NCBI GenBank assembly: GCA_030040865.1
Contig: JASHSX010000049.1
Coordinates: 1-21,489, forward strand
DNA from: Thermoplasmata archaeon
GTDB taxonomy: Archaea; Thermoplasmatota; Thermoplasmata; Lutacidiplasmatales; UBA184
Length of the DNA stretch: 21,489 nucleotides
Direction: 5' to 3'
Part shown: positions 1-9,500 of the stretch, one piece after another
Layout: every line of letters starts with the position of its first letter
Numbering within the stretch: position 1 is the stretch's first letter
Translations under genes and position numbers: made by a program
The notes under the pieces: model-generated
Database searches by the model: none
What the model was told of the DNA's origin: nothing
What the model saw: only the letters and a program-made list of their open reading frames with translations

Positions 1-237
1 TCGTCTGCGACCGGCAACTTCACGGTCCGGGGCAATGCGGTAAGCCTCTCCGCCGCGCTCCCTGCGTCGACGAGCAGCTCGCTCGGTTGGCTCGAGTGGG
101 TCGCTCTGGCCGCCGTAATCGTTGTTGTGGTCGGACTGCTGGTCCTGCTCCTCCGCAAGCGCCGCGGGGGCGCTTCCCCGTCGAGCTCGACCCCCGATAC
201 CGCCGCAGGGACGGCGAACGCTCCCGGCACCAAGTAA
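1..237 (+). CDS. C-terminal end of a membrane-anchored surface protein (partial)
   Basis: Frame 1 is open from the first base to a TAA stop at 235-237 and gives 78 residues; the 5' part lies outside the window. The fragment starts with a Ser/Thr/Ala-rich stretch containing a sequon (Asn-Phe-Thr). It continues into a strongly hydrophobic helix at about residues 34-56 (WLEWVALAAVIVVVVGLLVL and following), a basic stop-transfer cluster (Arg-Lys-Arg-Arg) and a short Ser/Thr/Pro/Ala-rich tail. This is the same C-terminal architecture as the four large proteins on the opposite strand, so it is probably the end of another extracellular single-pass protein. The ectodomain is not visible, so no function can be given. 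Unlike those neighbours, its tail is not acidic. Confidence 0.8.
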   Translation, partial: SSATGNFTVRGNAVSLSAALPASTSSSLGWLEWVALAAVIVVVVGLLVLLLRKRRGGASPSSSTPDTAAGTANAPGTK

Positions 238-242
238 ACGCT

Positions 243-286
243 GCTCGCGTCCCGATCCGCGGGGTCGGGGCGCCTGAGCCGCGAGC
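243..286. terminator. Nested inverted repeat between convergent genes
   Basis: GCTCGCG (243-249) is complementary to CGCGAGC (280-286). Inside it, 251-258 pairs with 262-269 through an 8-bp stem with one G-T wobble and a 3-nt loop. It lies in the 110-nt gap between the two converging genes, where a structure serving both strands would be expected. There is no T-run beside it, and GC-rich DNA gives hairpins easily, so the terminator role is tentative. Confidence 0.35.
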
Positions 287-347
287 GTCGACTGACCGAC
301 CGGTGCGTCGTTCTCGGCGACCGGAACTCGCGATATCGGAGCCGGGC

Positions 348-1589
348 TCAGGAGTGGCCGTTCGAGCCGGGGGCGACCGAACGGACGACGGATCGTACCG
401 CGTCCGCCACGGCGCGGATCGTCTCCTCGCTGATCCCATTCCCGAACGGCAAGGTCAGTCCCGACTGACCGAGTCGATCGCTCACGGGAAACGCGCCTCG
501 GGATCCGTTGAGGCGCGGGCCGAACGGCTGGCGGTGCAGCGGCCAAAAGGCGACGCGGGTCGAGATCCCGCGACGAGCGAGCTCCGTTGCTACCCGAGTG
601 CGTAGCGACGCGCCGCCCGGGAGGACAACGGTGAAGACCCAGTACGCGCTCTTGGCCCACGACGCCTCGTCCTGGACCGTGATGGAGGGCTCTCCCTCGA
701 ACGCCTCCCGATAGAGGCGGGCACATCGCCGCCGGTGCCGTACGAACTCGCCCAGGCGCTCGAGCTGCGCGAGCCCGACCGCAGCCTGCACGTCGGTGAG
801 CCGGTAGTTGAACCCGACTTCCGTGTGTCGGTAGTTCCGCGACTCTGAGGCGTAGGCGAGCTCGTGGAGGCGCTCGGTCCGGCGGGCGAGCCGCGCCGAT
901 CGGGTCACGACCATGCCGCCTTCGCCGGTCGAGATGACCTTGGTTGCGTAGAAACTGAAACACCCGAGGTCGCCGAGGGCCCCGACCGGGACCCCACGGA
1001 ACTCGCTGCCGTGCGCCTCCGCTGCGTCTTCCACCACGGCGAGGTCGTGCACGCGGGCGGTCCGGCGCAGGGCGTCCATATCGACCGGATGGCCGTAGAT
1101 GTGGACCGGCATGATCGCGCGCGTCCGGGGGGTGATCGCGGCCTCGGTCGCGACCGGATCCAAGGTCCAGGTGTGCGGGTCTACGTCCACGAACACCGGG
1201 GTAGCTCCCACGTAGAGGACCGTGTCCAGGCACGCCACCATCGTAAAGTCGGGAACGATGACCTCGTCCCCCGGGCCGATCCCGAGCGCGGCCAGGGACA
1301 CGTGCAGCGCGGCCGTGCCGCTGCTCGTGGCCACGCCGTGCGCCGCCCGGACCACTTTGCTGAACCGTTCCTCGAACTCCCGGACGTACGGACCGTCCGA
1401 GGTCACCCAGCCCTCGCGCACCGCGCGGGCCGCGAGCGCGGCCTCGCGCTCACCGTAGGACGGAACGCACACCGGGATCGGCGAGCGGGGTCCGCCCTCC
1501 TTCCGGTGCCCTCGGGCCACGGTCTTGAGCCTCTCGGCAGGACCGGGCAAGCTGGGTCGAATCGCAAAGGATGACTGCAAATTCGCCAA
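348..1589 (-). CDS. DegT/DnrJ/EryC1/StrS family PLP-dependent sugar aminotransferase
   Basis: Family members transfer an amino group to a keto-sugar nucleotide, for example in making perosamine or other amino-sugars for surface glycans. At 413 aa the length is normal for the family plus a short N-terminal extension. Visible motifs are the cofactor-phosphate loop SSGTAALHVSLAALGIGPGDE (about 89-109), HIYGHPVDMDAL (163-174), VVEDAAEAHG (185-194) with the pyridine-contacting Asp188, and FSFYATKVISTGEGGM (211-226) with the Schiff-base Lys217. Because that Lys is present, this is a transaminase and not a ColD-type dehydratase relative. HIYGHPVDMD and EDAAEA resemble GDP-perosamine synthase, but the substrate cannot be read from sequence. 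The longest start is TTG at 1589, which matches a TATA-like box at 1611-1620. GTG at 1520, preceded by GAGAGG, is a credible alternative, because family homology only begins near residue 36. The gene is separated from the upstream surface genes by 259 nt. Confidence 0.93.
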   Translation of the reverse strand: MANLQSSFAIRPSLPGPAERLKTVARGHRKEGGPRSPIPVCVPSYGEREAALAARAVREGWVTSDGPYVREFEERFSKVVRAAHGVATSSGTAALHVSLAALGIGPGDEVIVPDFTMVACLDTVLYVGATPVFVDVDPHTWTLDPVATEAAITPRTRAIMPVHIYGHPVDMDALRRTARVHDLAVVEDAAEAHGSEFRGVPVGALGDLGCFSFYATKVISTGEGGMVVTRSARLARRTERLHELAYASESRNYRHTEVGFNYRLTDVQAAVGLAQLERLGEFVRHRRRCARLYREAFEGEPSITVQDEASWAKSAYWVFTVVLPGGASLRTRVATELARRGISTRVAFWPLHRQPFGPRLNGSRGAFPVSDRLGQSGLTLPFGNGISEETIRAVADAVRSVVRSVAPGSNGHS

Positions 1590-1600
1590 TGCGTGGAGAG

Positions 1601-1605
1601 AAAAA
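1601..1605 (-). terminator. T-run that could end transcription of the upstream surface-protein operon
   Basis: On the minus strand this reads TTTTT followed by CTCTCC, in an unusually AT-rich pocket (about 1560-1660) of an otherwise very GC-rich region, roughly 245 nt after the stop of the 1572-aa gene. Archaeal RNA polymerase often terminates at such U-tracts. It lies just downstream of the proposed TATA box of the aminotransferase gene, so it would belong to the upstream transcript only. Confidence 0.3.
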
Positions 1606-1610
1606 CTGTC

Positions 1611-1620
1611 ACTATATCAA
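1611..1620 (-). promoter_or_regulatory. TATA-like box of the aminotransferase gene
   Basis: The minus strand reads TTGATATAGT. The centre is about 26 nt upstream of the TTG start at 1589, the spacing expected between an archaeal TATA box and the transcription start. This predicts a leaderless mRNA beginning at or next to the start codon. It is one of three TATA-like boxes with the same spacing in this window. Confidence 0.5.
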
Positions 1621-1828
1621 GGTTCGGTGCCCTCCTCCCCGTAAATTGGATGAAATCTCGCCTCCGCTCGCCGGAAACGCGTCCGGTCCGCCCCGGTCCG
1701 GTCGGGGTCGGCCGGGGGCGCTGCGCCGACGTTTTCGGTCGTTCGCCGTGCCCGAGCGCGACGAAGACCGCGAGGAGCCGTTTCGACAGAGGCCTATGGG
1801 CGGAACCGTTCCTGACGACCCGGAGTCT

Positions 1829-1844
1829 GGGGCTCCGGTGCCCC
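1829..1844 (-). terminator. Short GC hairpin just after the 1572-aa gene
   Basis: GGGGC (1829-1833) pairs with GCCCC (1840-1844) around a 6-nt loop, 5 nt beyond the TAG stop at 1849-1851. No T-run follows directly. It may mark the 3' end of the operon or protect it, but the evidence is weak. The rest of 1590-1828 shows no convincing gene or RNA apart from the AT-rich promoter pocket. Confidence 0.2.
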
Positions 1845-1848
1845 GCGA

Positions 1849-4800
1849 CTAGACCTCGTCCTCGGTCGTCGACTCGGTCTCGACCCACTGTGCCGGCTCG
1901 GCGCCCCCCTCGCTGGCGCTCTCGTCGTAGGACGACACCGGAGCTTCGGCGGCCGGCGGCTCACGTCGCCGACGCGTGAGCAGGAAGAGGACCAGGAATC
2001 CCACCACGAAGAGGCCGACCAGGAGCGCGAGATCCAGCGGAAGGGCGTTCGACGCCCACGGGTTCGAGGAGGTGCTGGGCGAGGTCGTGGTCGTCGTCGG
2101 CGCGAAACTGGCGGCTTCGGTCGTCGGGCCGGTGATCGAGAGCGTGAGGTTCTCTGTCGTGGAGGTGGTCGAACCGCTCCCGACCCCGGTCCAGCCCGCG
2201 AACGACCAACCGGCCTGGGCGACGGCCGAGAACGTCACCGACGTGCTCGCGTTCACCCAGCCCGCGACAGACGACGTGGCGGTCCCGCCGGTCGAGCTCT
2301 CCACGCCGACCCAGTACTGGGTCGAGAAGGTCACTGCGACCGTGCGATCGTCCGTCACCCCGATCGAGCGCTCCGTGAAGTTCGCCACGTAGCGGGTCCC
2401 GGTGCCCGAGTACACGTCCGGGACCGTGAGCACGTAGCTCCCGTTGAGGCCGGTGAGGACGAGTCCGCTCGCCACGCCGGAGTCGCCGAGGGTCCCCAGC
2501 GAGAAGCTCCAGGTCGCCCCCGACGGCAGTCCGGACTCATCGACCGTGAGCGCGAACGTGGCCGGGGCGCGCGAGACCGACTCGGCGAAGACGGCGCTCT
2601 CGCCCATCGGTCCGTCGACGGTGATCGTGATCGAGCTCCGGGTCGAGTTCACCGAGCCCGTGCCCCATCCGGTCCAAGCGACGACCTCGTTGCCGGGCCA
2701 GGGGCTGGCCGTCAGGTTCACGGACTGCGAGGCGTTGTACCAATGGAGGCCCGGCGACGGGGAGACCGAACCGTTGCCGATCGCGGCCAGCGCGACGGCG
2801 TACTGGGCCTCGTAGGTGATGTTGATCCAGCCGCCCCCGGTGACCTCGAGAAGGCCGCTCGAGACGGGGAACGTCGTCGTGACGGACTCGGGAGCGAACC
2901 GCGATAGGGTGTTCGCGTTGGCGTAGACCACCGGGACCGAGAGGGCGTAGGTGCCGTTGAGCCCCCCCACGTCGAACGTCGCGTTCGGCGACGAGTAGGC
3001 GCCGCTGCCGAGAGTGACCGTCGCGCTCACGCCGCCGGGGAGGCCGGTCACGTCGACGATCGCCACGTAGGTGGGCGACGGGAGGTGCTCGAAGGTCGCG
3101 ATCTCCGGCCCCGGCCCGGACGGGGTGACGACGACGGTCGGATCGGTCGAGCCGGCGACTCCGGACCAGCTGACGAACGAGTAGTTCGAATCCGGCGTGG
3201 CGGTGAGGGTCACGCTGCCACCCGCGGGGATCCACTGGCTTCCCGGGGTCACGGAGCCTCCGACGCCGGAAAGGACGGTGAGATAGTACTCCGGCGCGAA
3301 CTCGAGCAGGAAGATCGCGGGTCCCTCGACGTTCACGCTCGCCGTAGGGGACGCCGACAGGTTTTGCCAGCTCAGATTGACCACGTTCGGGATCTCGGTC
3401 ACCAGCTTGAGATAGAAGGCGGTGCCCGCCGATGTGTAAACCGTCGGAGCCCCGAGCAGGTAGCTGCCGCCGCTCAGCGTCAGATTCGCGGTCGATCCGG
3501 TGACGCCGTACGCCGTTGACCCGAGCGACAGCGACCAGCTGGACACGTTGGCGGGAAGGCCGGTCTCCTGCACTTCGACCGGGAAGGCGACGCTCGAGGG
3601 ACTCGCGAGGCCGAACTCCACCGCGACCGTGCTTTGCCCGGGTTCCACGATCGGCGAGGCCGGGGAGGTCGTCGTCGGGATCCAATCCTCGCCGCCCATC
3701 GCCGGGACCGACCAGACCCGGTACGTCACGGCCCCCAGGTTCGACGCATTGCTGATGGTGAAGGAGGAGGCGGTCGACTCGTTCGACGAGAACGTGTCGG
3801 TGACGGAGCTGGTGGTCGTTGCGCCCCATTCGGTGCCGGCGGGGAGCCCGGTCTCCGAGAAGGTGACCGTGTAGTTGAGCAGGCCGCAACCGCCGGTCGT
3901 CCCCGAGGTGCTCACGACCAGCGAGCACTCGCCGATCACGGCGAAGGCTGCCGTCTCGTTGATCGGCGAGCCGATCGGGACCGTGATCGAGAGGGCCGAA
4001 CTCGACACAGAGCTCGCGCCCGTGCCCTCCCACGCTTCGAAGGAGAGATTGACCTCGTTGAGGTCCTCGTTGTTCTGATTCAGGACCCAGAGCGGATTGT
4101 TAGTGAGCGCCATGGTGACCGAGGCGCCGGCGTCCACCCAGGCGAAGCCGACCGAGGTCCCGGGGGCGAAGCCGGGACCGGTGATCGTGAGATTGTAGTT
4201 GATCTCCGACTCGCCTTCATCGTCCCAGCAGATGAACCCCCCGTAGATCTGGTCTCCGTCACACGACGGGTACCCGGGGTCCGAGGCCACACCGATGAGA
4301 TACTGCGTCGTGAACTCCACGCTCACGGTGCTGGCGGAGGAGAACGCCGCCGGGGAGGCAGGGCTCGGCGTGCCGGCAACGAACCGGGTCCCGTACTGGG
4401 TCGATGAGTTGAGGAGACCGTCCTCACCGTAGGACCAGGCGACCACCGCGCCGGTCGGCACGCCCGAGATCGACAGCGAGGACGGCGCGGTCCCCGAACG
4501 CAGATTGCCGGCGATCGCGAGGTTCCAATCCGTCCCGGATGGGAGACCCGTCTCGGTGAAGGTGACGGTCACTCCCGTACCCGTGAACGGCTGGGTCACG
4601 ACGACCTGAGGCCCGCCGGGAGCGAGCTGAGGCCACTCGCATGTGGCGGCCGCCCAGTTCGGGCACCACGGCCGAGTCCATGCGACCCACAGCTGGTCGC
4701 CGGTCCCGATGGCCGAGGCGGCAGCGCCGGCATAGAGCGCGTCATCGATGGTCGGGAGGTTGTTGTCGATACCGTCGGGGGTGAACGTCATGCCGCCGTC

Positions 4801-6567
4801 GGTGCTCCGGTAGAACAGCTCCTCGACGGTGCCGCACTGCGTGGCGCCCGAGGAAATCGTGCCACACTGCTGGTAGTCGTAGTAGCTGAAGGCGACGACG
4901 AGCGTCCCGTTCTCGACGACGATCGTGGCCTGACCCCCGGCCTGGCTGAAGCAATCCGAGACCCCGGCCTGCATGTCGTAGGCGCATTGGTTCGACGCTC
5001 CGGGTTGGAGCAGGGAGGGGTCGACCTGCCGAACCGCGCTCCAGCTCGATCCGTCGTCCGACGAGTTCGTCACGAAAACGGTCGTAGCCTGGTACCAGTG
5101 GTCCGCCTCGCTCAGATTCCCCGCCTCGGTGGCGATGTAGACTTGTCCGCTGGCGGCGTCGTAGGTCATGCTCGGCGCCGGGTTCAGGAGCGGGTAGGCG
5201 TCCACCTGGGTCTGACCGATCCCGAGCCTCTGCGACATGACTCCGACCGTGCCTCCGGCGGAGGACGGAACGATCCAGAGCGGTTCCTTCGTCGGGCCGA
5301 GCGGTACCGTCGAGTATTGGAACGACGTGCCGTTCGTGGTCGATCGCGCCACTTCGATCTCGGCGCCCTGCAGCGACCACGCGTTCGGGTCGTAGCCGAC
5401 ATCCTGGCAGAAGTTCGGTTCGCAGAACGGGTTCGACGGACCGTACGCCGTGACGTTGCCGACGTAGGCGATCGTGAGCTGGCCGTTCGGAAGGACGGTG
5501 ATCGTCGGGTTGAACGCGGCCGGGATGGATCCCGTCCCGACGTCGGTCGGTCCCTGCTCGGTGGCGAGGTTGACCGGTGCGCTCCACGGCCCTCCCTTGG
5601 TCGAGGTCGAGAAGGAGACGTTCATGTTGCCGACGGGCGGGTAGCTCGGGAGGGTATAGTCCGCGAACGGCGAATTCCCCACGCTCGTCCAGGCGAGGTA
5701 CACCGTGTCGCCGAACGCGGCGATCGAGGGACGGATCGGCGACGCGAAGTAGCCGGGCGTGAGCGCCGGGTTCACCGATTCGTTCACGACCGTCGGAGTG
5801 GTCCAGCTCGTCTTTCCCGCGTAGAGGTCGGTAACGACCAGGCGATCGTACGGGACGTTGTAGGCCGTGACGGGATAGTACGGGGAGTGCACCCACTCGA
5901 GCGAGGGCGCGGGGTACCCCGTCGTGCTGTACTGCACGTACGCGAGGACCAGGGTGCCGTTCGGCAGCGACGTGAGGCTCGGTTCCCAGGAGTTGTTGTA
6001 GTCCGAGTCGTAATCGGCCCCGGAGGAGCACTCGGGATTGTTGAGGTAGGTCGGGACGGACCAAGTGGACCCGAGATCGGTCGAGGTGACGACGGCGATC
6101 TCCGTGAACGTGCTCCCGCACGCTTGCACGTCCGAGTAGCTCGTGTACGCGACGGCCAGCACTCCGGTCGCCGTCAAATTGATGGACGGATCCGTGGTGG
6201 CGTTGACGCAGGTGGCGTTGTAGCATCCCGCGACCGCCGCGGCCGCCAGAGGCAGGACCGTATCGTTATAGAAGATGCCCGGGCCCGACGAACCGCCACC
6301 GTGCAGCGGAGCGGACGCCGCAGGCACGGCGCTCGAGGACGGCACCGAGAACCCGATCGAAGCCGACCCGACCTGCCCACTCCCCGACGTCGTGACCCCG
6401 AGCCCGATCGGAGATACCACGGTCAAGGCCGCCACGGTAACGACGAGGAGCACGGCAAGTCCTGCGCGGACCCCGCGGTCGGCGCGCACGCCGGTCGCAG
6501 CGCGGTCGAAATCCGCCGGCAGAGTATCCCCCCGGGGTGGAGCGGGAGACGCCGGCGCCCGCGTCAC
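1849..6567 (-). CDS. Giant surface protein: sialidase-like propeller, ETGLP modules, C-terminal membrane anchor
   Basis: This 1572-aa protein is predicted to be mostly outside the cell. A signal or anchor helix lies at about residues 34-57. Residues ~95-660 carry about seven blade-like motifs of the type PSLTSLPNGTLVLAY (starting near 126, 195, 278, 353, 464, 545 and 615). They also carry Asp-box-like turns such as STDLGSTW (162-169), SSDDGSSW (502-509) and STDGGMTF (588-595), typical of BNR/sialidase-fold propellers. Next come five modules marked by ETGLPSGTDW-like sequences (near 671, 905, 1001, 1172, 1344) and three 'FVSW/FAGW' repeats (near 1130, 1297, 1456). A membrane helix (1508-1530), TRRRR and an acidic tail ending EDEV close the protein. 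No sialidase catalytic set could be recognised, so binding or adhesion is more likely than hydrolysis. The GTG start overlaps the upstream stop in GTGA, implying translational coupling with the 1446-aa paralogue. Confidence 0.9.
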   Translation of the reverse strand: MTRAPASPAPPRGDTLPADFDRAATGVRADRGVRAGLAVLLVVTVAALTVVSPIGLGVTTSGSGQVGSASIGFSVPSSSAVPAASAPLHGGGSSGPGIFYNDTVLPLAAAAVAGCYNATCVNATTDPSINLTATGVLAVAYTSYSDVQACGSTFTEIAVVTSTDLGSTWSVPTYLNNPECSSGADYDSDYNNSWEPSLTSLPNGTLVLAYVQYSTTGYPAPSLEWVHSPYYPVTAYNVPYDRLVVTDLYAGKTSWTTPTVVNESVNPALTPGYFASPIRPSIAAFGDTVYLAWTSVGNSPFADYTLPSYPPVGNMNVSFSTSTKGGPWSAPVNLATEQGPTDVGTGSIPAAFNPTITVLPNGQLTIAYVGNVTAYGPSNPFCEPNFCQDVGYDPNAWSLQGAEIEVARSTTNGTSFQYSTVPLGPTKEPLWIVPSSAGGTVGVMSQRLGIGQTQVDAYPLLNPAPSMTYDAASGQVYIATEAGNLSEADHWYQATTVFVTNSSDDGSSWSAVRQVDPSLLQPGASNQCAYDMQAGVSDCFSQAGGQATIVVENGTLVVAFSYYDYQQCGTISSGATQCGTVEELFYRSTDGGMTFTPDGIDNNLPTIDDALYAGAAASAIGTGDQLWVAWTRPWCPNWAAATCEWPQLAPGGPQVVVTQPFTGTGVTVTFTETGLPSGTDWNLAIAGNLRSGTAPSSLSISGVPTGAVVAWSYGEDGLLNSSTQYGTRFVAGTPSPASPAAFSSASTVSVEFTTQYLIGVASDPGYPSCDGDQIYGGFICWDDEGESEINYNLTITGPGFAPGTSVGFAWVDAGASVTMALTNNPLWVLNQNNEDLNEVNLSFEAWEGTGASSVSSSALSITVPIGSPINETAAFAVIGECSLVVSTSGTTGGCGLLNYTVTFSETGLPAGTEWGATTTSSVTDTFSSNESTASSFTISNASNLGAVTYRVWSVPAMGGEDWIPTTTSPASPIVEPGQSTVAVEFGLASPSSVAFPVEVQETGLPANVSSWSLSLGSTAYGVTGSTANLTLSGGSYLLGAPTVYTSAGTAFYLKLVTEIPNVVNLSWQNLSASPTASVNVEGPAIFLLEFAPEYYLTVLSGVGGSVTPGSQWIPAGGSVTLTATPDSNYSFVSWSGVAGSTDPTVVVTPSGPGPEIATFEHLPSPTYVAIVDVTGLPGGVSATVTLGSGAYSSPNATFDVGGLNGTYALSVPVVYANANTLSRFAPESVTTTFPVSSGLLEVTGGGWINITYEAQYAVALAAIGNGSVSPSPGLHWYNASQSVNLTASPWPGNEVVAWTGWGTGSVNSTRSSITITVDGPMGESAVFAESVSRAPATFALTVDESGLPSGATWSFSLGTLGDSGVASGLVLTGLNGSYVLTVPDVYSGTGTRYVANFTERSIGVTDDRTVAVTFSTQYWVGVESSTGGTATSSVAGWVNASTSVTFSAVAQAGWSFAGWTGVGSGSTTSTTENLTLSITGPTTEAASFAPTTTTTSPSTSSNPWASNALPLDLALLVGLFVVGFLVLFLLTRRRREPPAAEAPVSSYDESASEGGAEPAQWVETESTTEDEV

Positions 6568-9500
6568 GGAGGCCCCGCTCCCGCGTCGGACCGCGGAGGC
6601 TCGCTCTCATCGCGACGGCGACGCCGAACGAAGACGAGTGCCAGGACGATCCCCGCGACGAGCCCGATCGCCGCAAATCCGGCCCACGCGGCCGCGCTCG
6701 CGAACGGACTGGCTCCCGCCGACGAGCTCGCGGCGGGTGCCGGCGCAGTAAAGCTGGCCACTTCGGTGACGGGGCCGGTCAGTACAAACGAGCCGTTCGG
6801 GTTCGCGCCGGAGTAGGCTCCCGGGCCGGTCCCGGTCCACCCTTGGAAGACCTGACCCCCCGTCGGTATCGCGGAAAGCGAGACGGTCGAACCGGACGGT
6901 AGGAACGCCGAGCCCGGCCCCACGGTTCCCTGCCCCACGGCGGAGACCGCGAGCCAGTAGTCGGTCTGATAGGCGATCCGAACGGCGGGGCTCGACGTGG
7001 CCACGGTGACGCTGGTCGGCGCGCTCACCGGGATGTATTCGGTCAGGTCGTCGGGGGCGATCGCGTTCAGTACCGTGACGGGGTATGTCCCCGGAAGGAA
7101 TCCCGAGACGTTGAGCCACGGGCCGGTCGCCGCGTAGGTGCTGCCGTTGAGCTCGACCCCCCACGACGTGCCCGGGGAGAACGCGGCGGTCTCCTCGACG
7201 CTGATCACGTAGCGGGTCGGGAGGGGGTGGACCACCGGCTGGAAGTTCGCGACCTCGGTCACCGGACCGCCCGGCGTGGTCGAGGCGAGGCTGTCGGGTC
7301 CGGTATAGCTACCGAGGCCACTGCCGTTCCAACCGGCGAAGTAGTACCCGGAGTCCGTCTCGGCGCGCAGGACGGCCAACGTGCCGGCCGCGAGCCACGT
7401 CTGGTCCGGAACGGTCGTCGAGTTCACGGCGACCGATACGGCGCCGTTCGGGGACCCGGAGACCGCCAGGTGGTACTGCGCCTGGAACGTAAGCGGGACC
7501 GTTCCACTCGAGCAGGCCGTCGGGGGTGGGTTGACGGCGACGTAGCGCGTTCCGTTCGTTCCGTCATAGGCCGTCGGGACCGAGATCACGTAGGAGGTCG
7601 AGCACGAGTCGACCTTCGGGACGCTGAGGACGGCGGAGTTCGAAGAGTAGCCTCTCCCGTTCACGTCGACGGTCCACCAGATCCCGGCGGGGATCCCGGT
7701 CTCCGAGAAGTTGAGGAAGAACCGATCCGCGGGAGCCCCGTAGAAAGTGGCGGTCTCAGTGATCGGAGCGCTGCCGACCTGAGTTACGTTCGCCCAAAGA
7801 TCGGTCCCGGTGTACGACCCCGTTCCCGTCCCCTCCCAGCCGGCAAACGTGTAGCCGGCGTCGGGCACGGCCTCAAAGCTCGCGCTCCCGCCCGGAGCGA
7901 TCCAATGGGTTCCGCCGTCCGTGACCGTGCCCCCGAAGGACGCTGCGGCCGTCACCTTCTCCGCGAGGTCGAAGTCGATCGGGTACACCCCTCCCGCCGC
8001 GACCGACAGGCTGGTGGTCGCCGACAGGGGTAGATACGCCTCGGAGTCGTTCAGCGCGATCGCCGGGTACTCCGCGATGGGGTACGTCCCCGGCTTGAGG
8101 GCGACGGTGAGCGAAGGCCCGGTCGCGTTGTACGTCGTTCCGTTGATGCCGAGCTGCCACGGCGTCCCCGCCCCTAATCCTTCGGCGTGGAAAGTGACGG
8201 CGGAGGGCGACGCCGACACGTTCACGAGGGCGGAGAAGTTGAGACCGACCTGGGGGTCGTACGGCACGGCGATCGGGTTGCCGACCGTCGAACTTCCGAA
8301 GTACTCCCAACCCGGTGTCGTCGACGTGGCCTGGATGTGGGTCACGGCATAGGCGCCGGTCGCGAGCGGCGAGACCGTGACGTTCTGCGAACCGAGGGCG
8401 GAGTACGTCCCTCCGTTGACGTCGAACTCATACGTCGACCCGCCCGGGAGACCTTGCGGTACGAAGGTCGTCGAGAAGTTCGTTCCCCAGCTTCCGATCC
8501 ACCCGGTCTCGTTGACCGGTCCCGTGAGCGAGAACACGGCGTCGGTGGCCAGGCCGGTGTAGTTGCCCGGACCGTTCCCTTGCCAGTAGGAGACGTTGAA
8601 GAATCCCGGGGTCAACTGGATCTCGTAGGACGTGGTCGCAGGCCCCGTCGAGATCGCGAACGATTGCCCCGCCGGCAGGAACCACGGGTAGGGGCAGTCC
8701 TCGAGAGGGTTCGCGGGGAAGCCGAGCTCGTAGAAGTACGACCAGTTGACGCCCAGGTACCCCCCGGAGGTCGCGAGATAGATCTCCTGGCCCGCCGGCA
8801 ACGTCGGTACGTCGAGGTTGATCCCGAGACCCCAATAGACGGTGTAGTTCACGTACTGCACGGGGCCCGCGCCCGCCGCGGGCAGAGGGTCCGGCGTGAC
8901 CGAACCCTGGTACTCCTTCCAGCCGGTCGGTCCCACCGTGGACGGAATTGTCGTGACCGGAGTGCCGGTCGGCACTCCGTCCAGCTGCACGGTCGAGTCC
9001 GCGGTCTGGATCACCAGGGTGGAAAGCCCCGGCCCCGAGACCGTAGCGTCCCAGGTCGTGCTCGCAGGGAGACCCGCCACCTTCAGCGTCACGTCAGTGG
9101 TCGAGGTGGGCGCGGCCAGCGTCGCGACGGCCAAGGCCGCGGTATTGACCACGTAGGAATTCCCGGCGAGGACGTACGCCGACACCGAGGTGCCCGAGGT
9201 CAGCGCCAGGACGGCGCTCGAGATGCCAAAGTACTGGATCTCCGGCGGATACACGCTGCTCGCGACCTGGTCGGTACGCCAGGCTCCTCCCTGGTCTGCG
9301 GTGGTCGCGACGTACTGGACCTCGATTGGGGCGGTGGGGAGTGCGGGGCCCACGACGCAGGGCAGTTCCGTACCGTACCCGTACACGGAGAAATTGAAGA
9401 ACGTGAACGAGCTCAGGACGACGCCCGAGCTCGTCACGTTAACGCCGATGTTGGAGTTGCTCGCGTACGTGCACAGCCCGCAGTCCGTCGCCTCGGTGTA

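Noticed and set aside
4987..6816. 609-codon + strand open frame across two surface genes
   Set aside because: Composition is dominated by Arg, Gly and Val without motifs, and it crosses the junction of two well-supported minus-strand genes.
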